The translations under genes were made by a program, and so were the position numbers. Under the pieces are notes generated by a model. That model was given only the letters and a program-made list of their open reading frames with translations. It made no database searches and was not told the DNA's origin. Shown here piece by piece: positions 34,558 through 43,350 of a stretch of DNA of 57,529 bases (the first letter of the stretch is position 1; every line of letters begins with the position of its first letter). Where the stretch lies: assembly GCF_004000845.1 (NCBI RefSeq), contig NZ_BIMA01000040.1, positions 1-57,529 on the forward strand. Direction: 5' to 3'. This DNA comes from Paenibacillus koleovorans NBRC 103111 (GTDB taxonomy: Bacteria > Bacillota > Bacilli > Paenibacillales > NBRC-103111).

Positions 34558-35992
34558 TGTAAAACTTCCTCATATTGTATGGATTGTCGCGGAGGACATG
34601 GGGCCGCAGCTGGGTTGTTATGGCGCTGTTGACCTGCAAACGCCGGAAATCGACAAGCTGGCATCCCAGGGTTGCCGATTTTCGACTGTCTGGTGCACGC
34701 AATCTGTCTGCAGTCCGGCTCGCGCTTCGCTGCTTACCGGACTGTATCCTCACGAACATGGGCAGATCGGACTGACCATGCATCGATTCCGCTTGTTTGA
34801 CGGAATCGTCAACCTTCCCGAGCGTATGAAAAAAGCGGGGTATCGCACCGGTATCGTAGGCAAGCTGCACATCGAGCCGGAAGAACAGTTTGTATTCGAC
34901 TGTCAATGGAACGATCTGCAGCAATTCGGATTCGGGCCGAACCAGCGGCGCGACTATGGAGAAGCGCTCTCCGTGATCGAACGGTTCATCGACGAGGCGG
35001 GTGAAGATCCATTCTGGCTCATGTACAATCTGCCGGATGCCCACTTGCCGCATATGCGCCAGAACTGCGGCGAGCCGCACGATCCGACAAACGGCCGCGA
35101 TATCGGTCCGCTGGAGGCGATCGGCGTGGACAGCGCCGATCTGCGGGAATGCGTCGCCGATTACTATAATTGCATACGCCGGGCAGACAAGGCCGTTGGG
35201 GAACTCATGAGGCTGCTGGAACGCCGCGGTTTGAGCGACAATACGTTGGTCGTATTCACCTCCGATCACGGCATGCAGTTTCCGCGCGGCAAAACGACGC
35301 TTTACGAGCCGGGTTTGCGCATCCCCCTGCTGCTCCGGTGGCCCGGACGGATGCCGGAAGGGGTTGTGATCGACATGCCGGCTTCCGGTATCGATATGAT
35401 GCCCACCGTGCTAGATGCGGCGGGTCTGGAGCATGCGGATCTCCCCGGAAGATCGCTGTTGCGCGTCGCGAAGGAGCCGCGCGATGCCGATCGGCTGATT
35501 TTTGCAGAATGGAATTCCAGCCACCCGCCGATCACGTATCCGCAGCGGGCCGTGCGCAACCGGCGCTGCAAGTTGATCTGGAGCCCAATGCAGGATCGCT
35601 CCAATCCAACTTACGACTATTATCGAAGTTTGCCAACGCTGCCGCCGATTCCGGCGCAGCTTCCGGCGGAAACGGAAGCGGCCTTCGGCGTCTGGGCGAC
35701 GCCGCCGCTATACGAGCTCTACGACCTGGAGCGCGACGGGAACGAACTGCACAATATGGCCGGGCATCCGGACTATGCCGATGAGGAGCATTGTCTTCGC
35801 GCGGCACTCAAGCAATGGATGGCGGCAACCGGAGATTTTGCTTCCGATGCGCGTAAACTGGGCGGATTTATGGATGAAGCGGATGCGGTTTGCGCGGAAT
35901 ACTATCAAGCGAACAAACTGCGGCCCAGCAACGATTTTCAGTGGGAATACCCGCAGTATTTGCGGTCGATCGATGGAGGATTTCTGAAATGA
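34544..35992 (+). CDS. Sulfatase, family S1, without signal peptide
   Basis: A 482-residue sulfatase of the alkaline-phosphatase superfamily. The formylglycine site is CSPARASLLTG with Cys56; the metal site includes AEDMGP near the N-terminus and FTSDHGMQFPRGKTTLYEPG in the middle. There is no signal peptide: homology begins at about residue 8 (LPHIVWIVAEDM). It therefore acts in the cytoplasm on imported sulfated sugars. GTG 34544 has GGAGGAGG 9 bp upstream and lies within the NagA-like gene, so the two are coupled. The Cys needs a maturation enzyme (anSME or FGE), which I do not see in the window. Confidence 0.9.
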   Translation: MDACNVKLPHIVWIVAEDMGPQLGCYGAVDLQTPEIDKLASQGCRFSTVWCTQSVCSPARASLLTGLYPHEHGQIGLTMHRFRLFDGIVNLPERMKKAGYRTGIVGKLHIEPEEQFVFDCQWNDLQQFGFGPNQRRDYGEALSVIERFIDEAGEDPFWLMYNLPDAHLPHMRQNCGEPHDPTNGRDIGPLEAIGVDSADLRECVADYYNCIRRADKAVGELMRLLERRGLSDNTLVVFTSDHGMQFPRGKTTLYEPGLRIPLLLRWPGRMPEGVVIDMPASGIDMMPTVLDAAGLEHADLPGRSLLRVAKEPRDADRLIFAEWNSSHPPITYPQRAVRNRRCKLIWSPMQDRSNPTYDYYRSLPTLPPIPAQLPAETEAAFGVWATPPLYELYDLERDGNELHNMAGHPDYADEEHCLRAALKQWMAATGDFASDARKLGGFMDEADAVCAEYYQANKLRPSNDFQWEYPQYLRSIDGGFLK

Positions 35993-36762
35993 GATCGATA
36001 TATTACAGTGAGCATACGCGAGAGCAGTTGACGAGGCTGGCGAAAGAAGGGGCGATGGTTGTAGTGCCGCTGGCGGCAACGGAGCAGCACGGACCCCATC
36101 TCCCCGTTGCTGTCGACAGCTTGATAACGGAGTACATTGTCGAGAGGGCGGTTCGACAGGCGAACTGCCCGTTCCCGCTCCTGATCGCGCCGCTGCTGGC
36201 GATCGGCTGCTCCGAGCATCATCTGCAATATGGAGGCACGTTGTCCTGGTCATCCGGCACTTATTTGCGCATGCTGCAAGAAATCGGCGAGAGTTTGGCG
36301 GCGGACGGCTTTCGCAGGCTGCTGTTTCTGAACGGCCACGGCGGCAATGAGGCGATTATGCGGCAGGCGGCGACCGATCTGGCAGTTGGTCACGAGCTGT
36401 GGGTGGCGGCGGCCTCTTATTGGGCCATTGCGGGCGGTGCGCTGCATCAGGCCGGAGCCGATGCGGACGGCATCGTTCCCGGCCACGCCGGACAGTTCGA
36501 AACGTCGCTGATGCTGGCGATTCGTCCCGAGCTAGTCGACAGGTCCCGAATTCCCGCGGAGCATCCGGTCGTTCCATGGATCGGGAGCGGAGGTCCCGGC
36601 GTGTTCCTCGGCAAACACGATCGGCTGACGGGTCGGGACGGGTTTACCGATGCTTCCGCCAAGGCGACGGCAGAACGAGGAGCCGTATATTTGCAGTTGA
36701 TCGTGGATCGTGTTGCCGACTGGATCGTCGCCGTATGCGGCACCATGGAAGCTGAAACCTGA
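35989..36762 (+). CDS. Creatininase-family amidohydrolase
   Basis: A 257-residue metal-dependent amidohydrolase of the creatininase/FAPy-deformylase fold. The metal motifs are ATEQHGPHLPVAVDS (Glu, His, Asp) at about residues 26-40 and LFLNGHGGNE (His), with the C-terminal ...GHAGQFETSLML helping the site. It starts at the ATGA overlapping the sulfatase stop. Related proteins sit in sugar-catabolic clusters without known substrate; a cyclic amide, formamide or lactone substrate would fit. It closes the co-directional block that began at 15.6 kb. Confidence 0.88.
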   Translation: MRSIYYSEHTREQLTRLAKEGAMVVVPLAATEQHGPHLPVAVDSLITEYIVERAVRQANCPFPLLIAPLLAIGCSEHHLQYGGTLSWSSGTYLRMLQEIGESLAADGFRRLLFLNGHGGNEAIMRQAATDLAVGHELWVAAASYWAIAGGALHQAGADADGIVPGHAGQFETSLMLAIRPELVDRSRIPAEHPVVPWIGSGGPGVFLGKHDRLTGRDGFTDASAKATAERGAVYLQLIVDRVADWIVAVCGTMEAET

Positions 36763-36788
36763 GGACCGAACCAACAAGATCAGTTAAT

Positions 36789-36830
36789 GTACGCGCGTAC
36801 TTTCGCGGAGCGCCTCCCGTCTGGTACAAT
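36789..36830 (+). promoter_or_regulatory. Palindrome and weak promoter before the second Gfo/Idh gene
   Basis: A perfect 12-bp palindrome, GTACGCGCGTAC (36789-36800), precedes a possible promoter whose -10 is TGGTACAAT (TACAAT 36825-36830) with a poor -35 near 36801. It is an operator candidate for the genes from 36857 on. The evidence is positional only. Confidence 0.35.
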
Positions 36831-36856
36831 AGAGGCATGACGGAAGGAGAGTAACG

Positions 36857-37852
36857 ATGACGGTATCCACGATAAAATGGGGCATTATGGGGCCTGGGAG
36901 TATATCCGGCGATTTTGCGAACGAGCTGGTGCACGCACCGGGGGCGGAGCTGGTCGCGGTAGCCGGCAGGTCGAAGGAAAAGGCGGATGAGTTTGCCGCC
37001 AAATACAACGTACCTCGATCATACGGCAGCTGCGAGGAGCTGGCGAACGATCCGGATGTGCAAATCGTTTATATAGGCACGCTGCACACGGTCCACTGCG
37101 AAAACGCGCTGACGCTGCTGAATGCGGGCAAAGCGGTGCTGTGCGAAAAACCGCTGACGATAAACGCGGCGGAATCGGCGCAAATGATCGAGCTGGCGCG
37201 ACGCAAAGGGTTGTTCCTGATGGAAGGCATGTGGACCCGCCACCTGCCGGTCATCGCCAAGGTGCGCGAGTGGCTGCGCGAAGGGCGCATCGGCGAAACG
37301 AAGCTGCTCAAGGCGGAGTTCGGCTTCGACGCGGGCTGGAACCCGACCGGACGGCTGCTCGATCCGGCCAAAGGCGGCGGCGCGCTGCTCGATGCCGGCA
37401 TTTATCCGGTTTCGCTCGCTTCGATGGTATTCGGCGGCGAACAGCCGGCGCGAATCGAAAGCTCGGTGGTCATCGGCGAAACTGGCGTCGACGAACAGTT
37501 CTCCCTGCTGTTCGAATACGCAGGCGGCAGCATCGCTTCGCTGCAAGGCGCGGTGCGGCTCGGGATGAACAATGACGCCTGGATCTACGGCACGCAAGGG
37601 AAAATCCACATCAAGGAGTTTCTCTGGTCGCGTGAAGCGACGTTGTACGCGAAGGATGCGGAGCCGGAAACGTTCGTCGACAGCCGCGATACGCGAGGTT
37701 TCGTTTTCCAGCAGATCGAAACGATGAACGCGCTGCGCGAAGGGCGCAAGGAAAGCCCGGCGATACCGCTGGACGAATCGCAGGCAATCATGCAGACGCT
37801 CGACGCGATCCGCAAGCAGTGGAACTTGACGTACGAGAACGATCGGAAATAG
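36857..37852 (+). CDS. Gfo/Idh/MocA-family oxidoreductase
   Basis: A 331-residue NAD(P)-dependent dehydrogenase distinct from the one at 10.4 kb. The Rossmann opening is WGIMGPGSISGDFANEL; the cofactor motif is VLCEKPLTINAAES; and MEGMWTRHLPVIAKV plus GGGALLDAGIYPVSLASM are typical of the dihydrodiol-dehydrogenase/sugar-oxidoreductase branch. GAAGGAGAG precedes ATG 36857. It is followed by a terminator-like stem, so it is probably monocistronic. It likely oxidises a hexose or uronic-acid intermediate of the glycan pathway, though no substrate residues can be assigned. Confidence 0.92.
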   Translation: MTVSTIKWGIMGPGSISGDFANELVHAPGAELVAVAGRSKEKADEFAAKYNVPRSYGSCEELANDPDVQIVYIGTLHTVHCENALTLLNAGKAVLCEKPLTINAAESAQMIELARRKGLFLMEGMWTRHLPVIAKVREWLREGRIGETKLLKAEFGFDAGWNPTGRLLDPAKGGGALLDAGIYPVSLASMVFGGEQPARIESSVVIGETGVDEQFSLLFEYAGGSIASLQGAVRLGMNNDAWIYGTQGKIHIKEFLWSREATLYAKDAEPETFVDSRDTRGFVFQQIETMNALREGRKESPAIPLDESQAIMQTLDAIRKQWNLTYENDRK

Positions 37853-37864
37853 CGGGACAATCGG

Positions 37865-37911
37865 CAGGGCAGTGCGGCAATCCGGATGACGGGCGCCGCA
37901 TTGCCCTGTTT
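37865..37911 (+). terminator. Terminator-like stem-loop
   Basis: A 14-bp stem pairs CAGGGCAGTGCGGC (37865-37878) with GCCGCATTGCCCTG (37895-37908), followed by only three T. It is a probable terminator for the oxidoreductase gene, weak in its U-tract. The remainder of the gap to 38100 shows nothing else. Confidence 0.6.
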
Positions 37912-38106
37912 GCCGTTTGGGGCGGCTCGTTTCATATGGAACAGCGGGCGGCAAAACGGCGATAGGTAACCGGTGGCGACCATGTATACGCGCAGGAGGA
38001 CCTAAGAGGAATGAGAGTGTGTTGAAAAAAGCTCTCGCCGGAACCGACGCTCCCCGCAAAATAACGATTGTCGCCGCCAGCCGCTGCTGGTATACTTTTC
38101 TCATTA

Positions 38107-38134
38107 ACGAAAGACTTTCGTAAACTTAAGGAGG
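38107..38134 (+). promoter_or_regulatory. Operator-like palindrome and RBS of the LacI gene
   Basis: ACGAAAGACTTTCGT (38107-38121) is a perfect inverted repeat around a central A, 7 bp before the ribosome binding site AAGGAGG (38128-38134). It is the right size and place for autoregulation by the LacI-family protein that follows. Confidence 0.5.
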
Positions 38135-38145
38135 CAAGCCGATAG

Positions 38146-39156
38146 ATGAACATATACGAAATCGCCAAACAAGCGAATGTATCGATCGCCACCGTCTCGA
38201 AGGTGATCAACGGCAAGCAGGACGTAGGACAGGCAACGCGGGAGAAGGTGTTGAAAATCATCCAGGACAACAACTTCAAACCCAAGGTGTCGGTCACTTC
38301 GCTCAAAAATATCGCGGTTTTCGCTCCGATGGGAGAGAGCCATCCGATGTCCACGCCGTATTACTCATCGGTTCTCTCCGGGATTGGAGAGGTAGCCTTC
38401 GATGAAGACTACACGATCACTCTAGTGTCCACGAACCGGATTCCGCGCAAGGAGCAGGAGCTTCTGAAGTTTTGCCAGCAAAGAAAAATAGACGGCGGCA
38501 TTTTCCTCCTGCTGACGATGGAGGACAGCTACATGGCGAAGCTGGCTCACAAGCTGCCGATGGTGTCGATCTCCCGGCCTTTCGACGCGTTCCCGATCGG
38601 GCACGTGGAGGCGGACAATTTAGGCGGGGGCTACCAGGCGGTACGGCATCTGGTCGAGTATGGACACGCGCAGATTTTGCTCCTGCTGCCCAGCCAGAAA
38701 TACCACGACCACCAGATGCGGCTTCAAGGCGGCGAACAAGCGCTCCGAGAATCAGGTTTGGTCAAACACCCGGGCAGCTTGAACCACACGATGGCGATGA
38801 GCGATATGGATTTGCAGTTGCACCTAGAGCGTGTGATGGGACAGGAGCCGAGGCCGACCGCGATTTTCGCCGGCATGGATCAAGAAGCGATCCGCATCAT
38901 GCGGCTGTTGCAAACGATCGGTTTGCGTGTGCCCGAGGATGTGTCCGTAGTAGGCTTCGACGACTTGTACTTTGCGGCCAACACATCGCCGCCGCTCACC
39001 ACGATCCAGCACCCCGTCTACGAAGTCGGCAAAGAAGCTTGCCGGACGCTCATTCGCATGATTGAGAAACAAGAGGATGCTGCATACACAGACAAGGTGC
39101 TTCCCTCAACGAAACTGATGATCCGGAGCTCTACGAGAAATATTCGATCCCAGTAA
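38146..39156 (+). CDS. LacI-family transcriptional regulator
   Basis: A 336-residue repressor. The LacI helix-turn-helix is complete (MNIYEIAKQANVSIATVSKV, residues 1-20, with the hinge following), joined to a periplasmic-binding-protein-like sensor domain (GIFLLLTMED, VVGFDDLYFAANTSPPLTTIQHP). The linker at residues 45-55 is shorter than usual. The gene has a strong AAGGAGG and an operator-like palindrome in its leader. It stands 30 bp before the GH2 enzyme and the second sulfatase, which it probably controls in answer to a sugar. Confidence 0.93.
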   Translation: MNIYEIAKQANVSIATVSKVINGKQDVGQATREKVLKIIQDNNFKPKVSVTSLKNIAVFAPMGESHPMSTPYYSSVLSGIGEVAFDEDYTITLVSTNRIPRKEQELLKFCQQRKIDGGIFLLLTMEDSYMAKLAHKLPMVSISRPFDAFPIGHVEADNLGGGYQAVRHLVEYGHAQILLLLPSQKYHDHQMRLQGGEQALRESGLVKHPGSLNHTMAMSDMDLQLHLERVMGQEPRPTAIFAGMDQEAIRIMRLLQTIGLRVPEDVSVVGFDDLYFAANTSPPLTTIQHPVYEVGKEACRTLIRMIEKQEDAAYTDKVLPSTKLMIRSSTRNIRSQ

Positions 39157-39186
39157 GCATCCACAAATAATAGGGAGGAAAAATCG

Positions 39187-41784
39187 ATGAAATGTTTGGA
39201 GTTAAACGGGGAATGGGAGCTGACTTGGACAGAGCCGGAAGCTCAACCCCAGGTGGAATCGGCAGCTTGGTATCCGGCGCAAGTACCGGGTGAGGTGCAC
39301 TTGGATTTGTATCGCGCCGGCGTAATCCCGGATCCTTATTTCGGCACCAACTTTTTCAAATGCGAATGGATGGAGAAGTCCGACTTCTGGTATCGCAAAA
39401 CATTCCATTTGCCGGAAGACTTCGTCGACACCCGCATGCTGCTGAAGTTCGAAGGGCTGGATACGTTCGCAACGATCTGGGTCAACGGCTCGGAAGTAGC
39501 GCAAACGCGCAACATGTTTATCCCGTACGAGTTCGAAATCGGCGAACACCTGCAAGCCGGCGCCAGCAATACGATTACCGTCCGATTGTCCGGGCCGATC
39601 AGCTTCGTCAAACGGGGGGTGCAGTTCCCGCATCTCCCGATCGATGTTTCCCGTGTTCCAGTTACATTCAACATGCCTTGGCGCCTGTACTCTCGCAAAA
39701 TGCAAATGAGCTACGGCTGGGACAATGTGCCTCGAATGGTGACGACGGGGATTTTCCGTCCGGTGCAGCTGTGGTCTTATGCAGCCGCTAAAATCGAGGA
39801 CTTGCATCTGGTGAGCCGCGTGGAAGAGAGGGACGCTACGGTTAGCGTTTCATTCAAAGCGGATGTGCCTGCTGCAACCGCAAGCCATCTAACCGCCCAC
39901 TTCCACATGGTAGAAGAAGACGGCAAGCTTGTTGCTGAAGCCAACCTGACACCCGATGCCGATGGCGTTTTCCGAATGGAAGCCCACATTGCCGAGGCGA
40001 AATTGTGGTGGCCTTTTCAACTGGGCAAGCCGCACCTGCATCAAGTGAAGGTTACGTTGCGGGATGGCGATCGCGTACTGGATGAGCGTCAGCTGTCCTA
40101 CGGCATTCGTTCCGTACGGGTGGTCACGGAGCCCGCGACGAAGCGAATTGTCGATTATCGCATCGGCACCGTCGACAATCGTCCGGTTGGCATGGACGGC
40201 GGCTTCATCCGGGCATGGGGCAAAGTGCCGCTGGACCCGCCGCAAGAGGTCGACGTCCATCCATTCCGCCTCGAGATCAACGGGCAGCCGATTTTCATCA
40301 AAGGGGTCAACTGGCAGCCGGCGGACAATTTTCTCCCCAATGTCAGCGGTCAGAAGTACGAAATTCTCCTTCGAAGGGTCCGCGAGGCGAATTTGAATCT
40401 GGTGCGGATATGGGGCGGCGGCGTGCCGGAGGATGATCGGTTCTTTGATTTGTGCGACCGGTTGGGCATCTTCGTCTGGCAAGACTTCTTCTTCGCCTGT
40501 GCGCTGTACCCTCAGGACGATTGGTTCGTGAACGAAGTGGAGGCGGAGACGATCGCGGTCATCAAAAGGCTGCGTAACCGTACGAGCCTCATCATCTGGT
40601 GCGGCGACAATGAAGGGGACATGGCCAACTTCGACCGCGGCAACGACCCGATCGCTTCGAACCGAATCACGCATCAACTGATTCCGAGCTTGGTGCATCA
40701 ATACGACTCGACCCGCTATTACCATCCGAGCAGTCCATCCGGCGGCGGTTATCCGCGTGCACCTTGGGCAGGGGATAAAAGGAACTGGGGCGCTTTTTAC
40801 CCCCACAACTTTTATGAGCATATCCGCAGCGACGAAGGTGTGTTCATCAGTGAAGGGGGCTCGTATTCGCTGCCTAGCATGAGGTCGATCGAGGCGTCGA
40901 TTCCGGAAGGGGAGAGATGGCCGGTTATGGGCTCGGAGTCCTGGTATTACCATTTGGGCAATGTGCCGGGAACGTATCGAGCATTCGAATCGCTGATGGA
41001 CTCCTACATAAGCCAATATTTTGGCAAGCCGGAGACGCTGGAGGAGTACATCTGGCTCAGCCAGTATGCGCAGGGCAACGGTTATAAAGCGTTTGTCGAG
41101 CATTTCCGCTCACGCAAGTACGATTGCGGCGGATTCGCGATTTGGAAATATACCGATGCCTGGCCGTGCGGATGCATGACGTTGGTTGACTATCATTTGA
41201 CGAATAAGATCAGCTTTTACTATACGAAACGCGCTTCCTCGCCTGTCCTGCTCTCGCTGAAATACGCGGAGGACCGCTTCGAGGTGTGGGTGATCAACGA
41301 CGAGCTGCGTCCGGTGCAAGGGATTGTGTCGGTGGAGGCGATCCATAATCAGACTGGGGATGCCGTGTTGATCTTGAGTCAAGAAGCGACTGTCACAGCG
41401 GACTGCGCAACTCTTGTAAACGAAATTATGCTAACCGATTTGGCGCCTTACGATAAACATAGCTATGTACTACGAGCTCGGATGACCAACGAAGGGTCGA
41501 TCGTTTCGCAGAACTTGCACTATTTGGACGATATTATCCGGTACTCTTTTCCGAAAAGCGAAGCGCTGGTCACGACGAATCAAACGGTGCAAGGTCAAAT
41601 GACAATCACCGTCGAAGCTCAGACGTTTATCCGTAATGTGGAGATCGACCTTCCGGCAGCGGACCCGGCGAACGTCACATATTCGGACAATCATTTCCCA
41701 ATGTTCGCAGGGGAGAAAGCTGTGGTGACGGTAGTTGTGAGCGGGGCGACCGAGCTCGGAGAGCCAGTAGTGAAGTGTAGATAA
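39187..41784 (+). CDS. GH2 beta-mannosidase-like glycoside hydrolase
   Basis: An 865-residue enzyme without signal peptide. It has the GH2 order: sugar-binding jelly roll (1-190, VPGEVHLDLYRAGVIPDPYFGTN-type start), immunoglobulin-like domain (about 200-310), TIM barrel (about 330-690) and C-terminal sandwiches. Barrel motifs are those of beta-mannosidases: RIWGGGVPEDDRFFDLCDRLGIFVWQDF, acid/base Glu476 in WCGDNEGD (usually WCGNNE), and nucleophile Glu584 in GSESWYY (usually SEYGFQ). These substitutions beside the catalytic residues suggest a shifted specificity. It would cleave terminal beta-mannosyl or similar residues in the cytoplasm. The ribosome binding site is GGGAGGA. It is in an operon with the LacI regulator and the sulfatase. 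Confidence 0.9.
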   Translation: MKCLELNGEWELTWTEPEAQPQVESAAWYPAQVPGEVHLDLYRAGVIPDPYFGTNFFKCEWMEKSDFWYRKTFHLPEDFVDTRMLLKFEGLDTFATIWVNGSEVAQTRNMFIPYEFEIGEHLQAGASNTITVRLSGPISFVKRGVQFPHLPIDVSRVPVTFNMPWRLYSRKMQMSYGWDNVPRMVTTGIFRPVQLWSYAAAKIEDLHLVSRVEERDATVSVSFKADVPAATASHLTAHFHMVEEDGKLVAEANLTPDADGVFRMEAHIAEAKLWWPFQLGKPHLHQVKVTLRDGDRVLDERQLSYGIRSVRVVTEPATKRIVDYRIGTVDNRPVGMDGGFIRAWGKVPLDPPQEVDVHPFRLEINGQPIFIKGVNWQPADNFLPNVSGQKYEILLRRVREANLNLVRIWGGGVPEDDRFFDLCDRLGIFVWQDFFFACALYPQDDWFVNEVEAETIAVIKRLRNRTSLIIWCGDNEGDMANFDRGNDPIASNRITHQLIPSLVHQYDSTRYYHPSSPSGGGYPRAPWAGDKRNWGAFYPHNFYEHIRSDEGVFISEGGSYSLPSMRSIEASIPEGERWPVMGSESWYYHLGNVPGTYRAFESLMDSYISQYFGKPETLEEYIWLSQYAQGNGYKAFVEHFRSRKYDCGGFAIWKYTDAWPCGCMTLVDYHLTNKISFYYTKRASSPVLLSLKYAEDRFEVWVINDELRPVQGIVSVEAIHNQTGDAVLILSQEATVTADCATLVNEIMLTDLAPYDKHSYVLRARMTNEGSIVSQNLHYLDDIIRYSFPKSEALVTTNQTVQGQMTITVEAQTFIRNVEIDLPAADPANVTYSDNHFPMFAGEKAVVTVVVSGATELGEPVVKCR

Positions 41785-41811
41785 ATGATGCGTGAAGGAG
41801 GACCTACATTA

Positions 41812-43299
41812 ATGAAACAGCCCAATCTCTTGTTCGTCATGTGCGACCAGCTTCGTGCAGATGCCATTGCGGCATTAGGCAACTCTACGGTACATTCGCC
41901 GAATCTTGATCGACTTGCACAACGCGGTGTTGCATTCACGAACGCCTATTCGTCCTGCCCGGTGTGCACGCCGGCGCGATACATCATTCGGACGGGGCGG
42001 GAGCCGCATACGACGGGTATTTTTCAGAATGGTCCGTTTGAGATTCCGGAGGGGCTGCCGGCGGGCATGGAGGAGCGTTGCGGTCCCTACTTGGCACGTA
42101 CTTTAGCGGACGCGGGTTATCGCACCTTCGGCATCGGCAAATTCCATACTTCTCCTTGGAACGAAGAGATCGGGTATGAGGTTCAGCTGCACACGGAAGA
42201 GCTGTTCGAGAATCCGTATCAGCGGAGCCATGATGCTTATGCCCGTTTTTTGGCGGAGCGGTACCCGGCGTTCGAGTATTTGGAGCAGCTGCATGGCGAA
42301 CGGACGGATATGTACTACATTCCGCAGATGAGTCCTTTGCCCGCCGAGCTGACCGTAGAGTCCTGGGTGGCGGATCGAGCGATCGAGCAGCTTCGAGTGG
42401 AAGATGAGCGGCCGTACTTTGGATTCGTGTCGTTTATTGGCCCGCATCCTCCATGTGCGCCGCCGATTCCGTACAACCGCATGTACAATCCGGACCAGAT
42501 GTCGAACCCGGTTCGAGGGGAGCGGGAGATCGATTTGATGGATGAGCAAATTGCGTGGATGAACTATGCCGTATGGGCGGAGGACATCAACGATTCGTTG
42601 GCTCGCAAGATCAAGTCGCGCTATTATGGGGAGCTAACTTACATCGATCAGTGTCTCGGCCGCATTCTGGATGAAGTGGAAGCGCGAGGCGATGGGGACA
42701 ACACCTTGATTTGTTTCTTCAGCGATCACGGCGATCATCTGGGGGACCATCATGCTTGGCAAAAGGAAAGCTTCTTCGAGGCTTCGTGCCGCATTCCTTT
42801 CCTGCTCAGTTGGCCGGCTCAATTGTCGCAGGATGGTGAAGTGCGGCGGGAGCTGGTCGGGCTAACCGATCTGTTCAGCATCGCTACTCATGCGGCGGGA
42901 GTCGGGGACGTGCGCGACGGGATCGATGTGCTGGGCGTACTGGCCGATCGGGCGGAGCCGCGTGAGCACTTGTTCGGCTATTACGGCGTTCCGGGGACGC
43001 GCCAGTTCAAAGTGATGGTTCGCTCTGGCGAGTGGAAGTATATTTTTATGGCCAACGGCGGCCGTGAGCAATTGTTCCATGTGGGGGATGATCCGAATGA
43101 GCTGGAGCAGCTGCTGGGCCGGCATCCGAAGGTTGCCTCGCGGTTGAGGCGGGTGGCGTATAATGAGATTGCGGCTCACACTGGGATGCGACAAGCGTTG
43201 GATGGGGACGACTTGAAGGTATTGGAGTTTGAGGCGCGCCCGTTGATCCGCATCATGCAGTTCGAGGAGTCAAAGGGGATTCGCGACTTCGGGATGTAA
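41812..43299 (+). CDS. Sulfatase, family S1, without signal peptide
   Basis: A 495-residue second sulfatase, only distantly similar to the one at 34.5 kb. The formylglycine site is CTPARYIIRTG with Cys52; the metal residues are in FVMCDQLRADAIA at the N-terminus and FFSDHGDHLGDHHAWQKESFFEASCRIP. No signal peptide is present, so it is cytoplasmic. ATG 41812 is chosen for AAGGAGG (41795-41801); the frame opens at 41785 but lacks a site. It is the last gene of the LacI/GH2 operon, ended by the terminator at 43309. Loss of sulfate probably precedes or follows GH2 cleavage. Confidence 0.92.
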   Translation: MKQPNLLFVMCDQLRADAIAALGNSTVHSPNLDRLAQRGVAFTNAYSSCPVCTPARYIIRTGREPHTTGIFQNGPFEIPEGLPAGMEERCGPYLARTLADAGYRTFGIGKFHTSPWNEEIGYEVQLHTEELFENPYQRSHDAYARFLAERYPAFEYLEQLHGERTDMYYIPQMSPLPAELTVESWVADRAIEQLRVEDERPYFGFVSFIGPHPPCAPPIPYNRMYNPDQMSNPVRGEREIDLMDEQIAWMNYAVWAEDINDSLARKIKSRYYGELTYIDQCLGRILDEVEARGDGDNTLICFFSDHGDHLGDHHAWQKESFFEASCRIPFLLSWPAQLSQDGEVRRELVGLTDLFSIATHAAGVGDVRDGIDVLGVLADRAEPREHLFGYYGVPGTRQFKVMVRSGEWKYIFMANGGREQLFHVGDDPNELEQLLGRHPKVASRLRRVAYNEIAAHTGMRQALDGDDLKVLEFEARPLIRIMQFEESKGIRDFGM

Positions 43300-43308
43300 G
43301 TGTGGATA

Positions 43309-43341
43309 CAGCTCTCTCGAAACGATCGAGAGGGCTGTTTT
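43309..43341 (+). terminator. Rho-independent terminator
   Basis: CAGCTCTCTCGA (43309-43320) pairs with TCGAGAGGGCTG (43326-43337) with one G-T pair, and TTTT follows. It ends the GH2/sulfatase operon. Confidence 0.8.
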
Positions 43342-43350
43342 ACTGGATGC

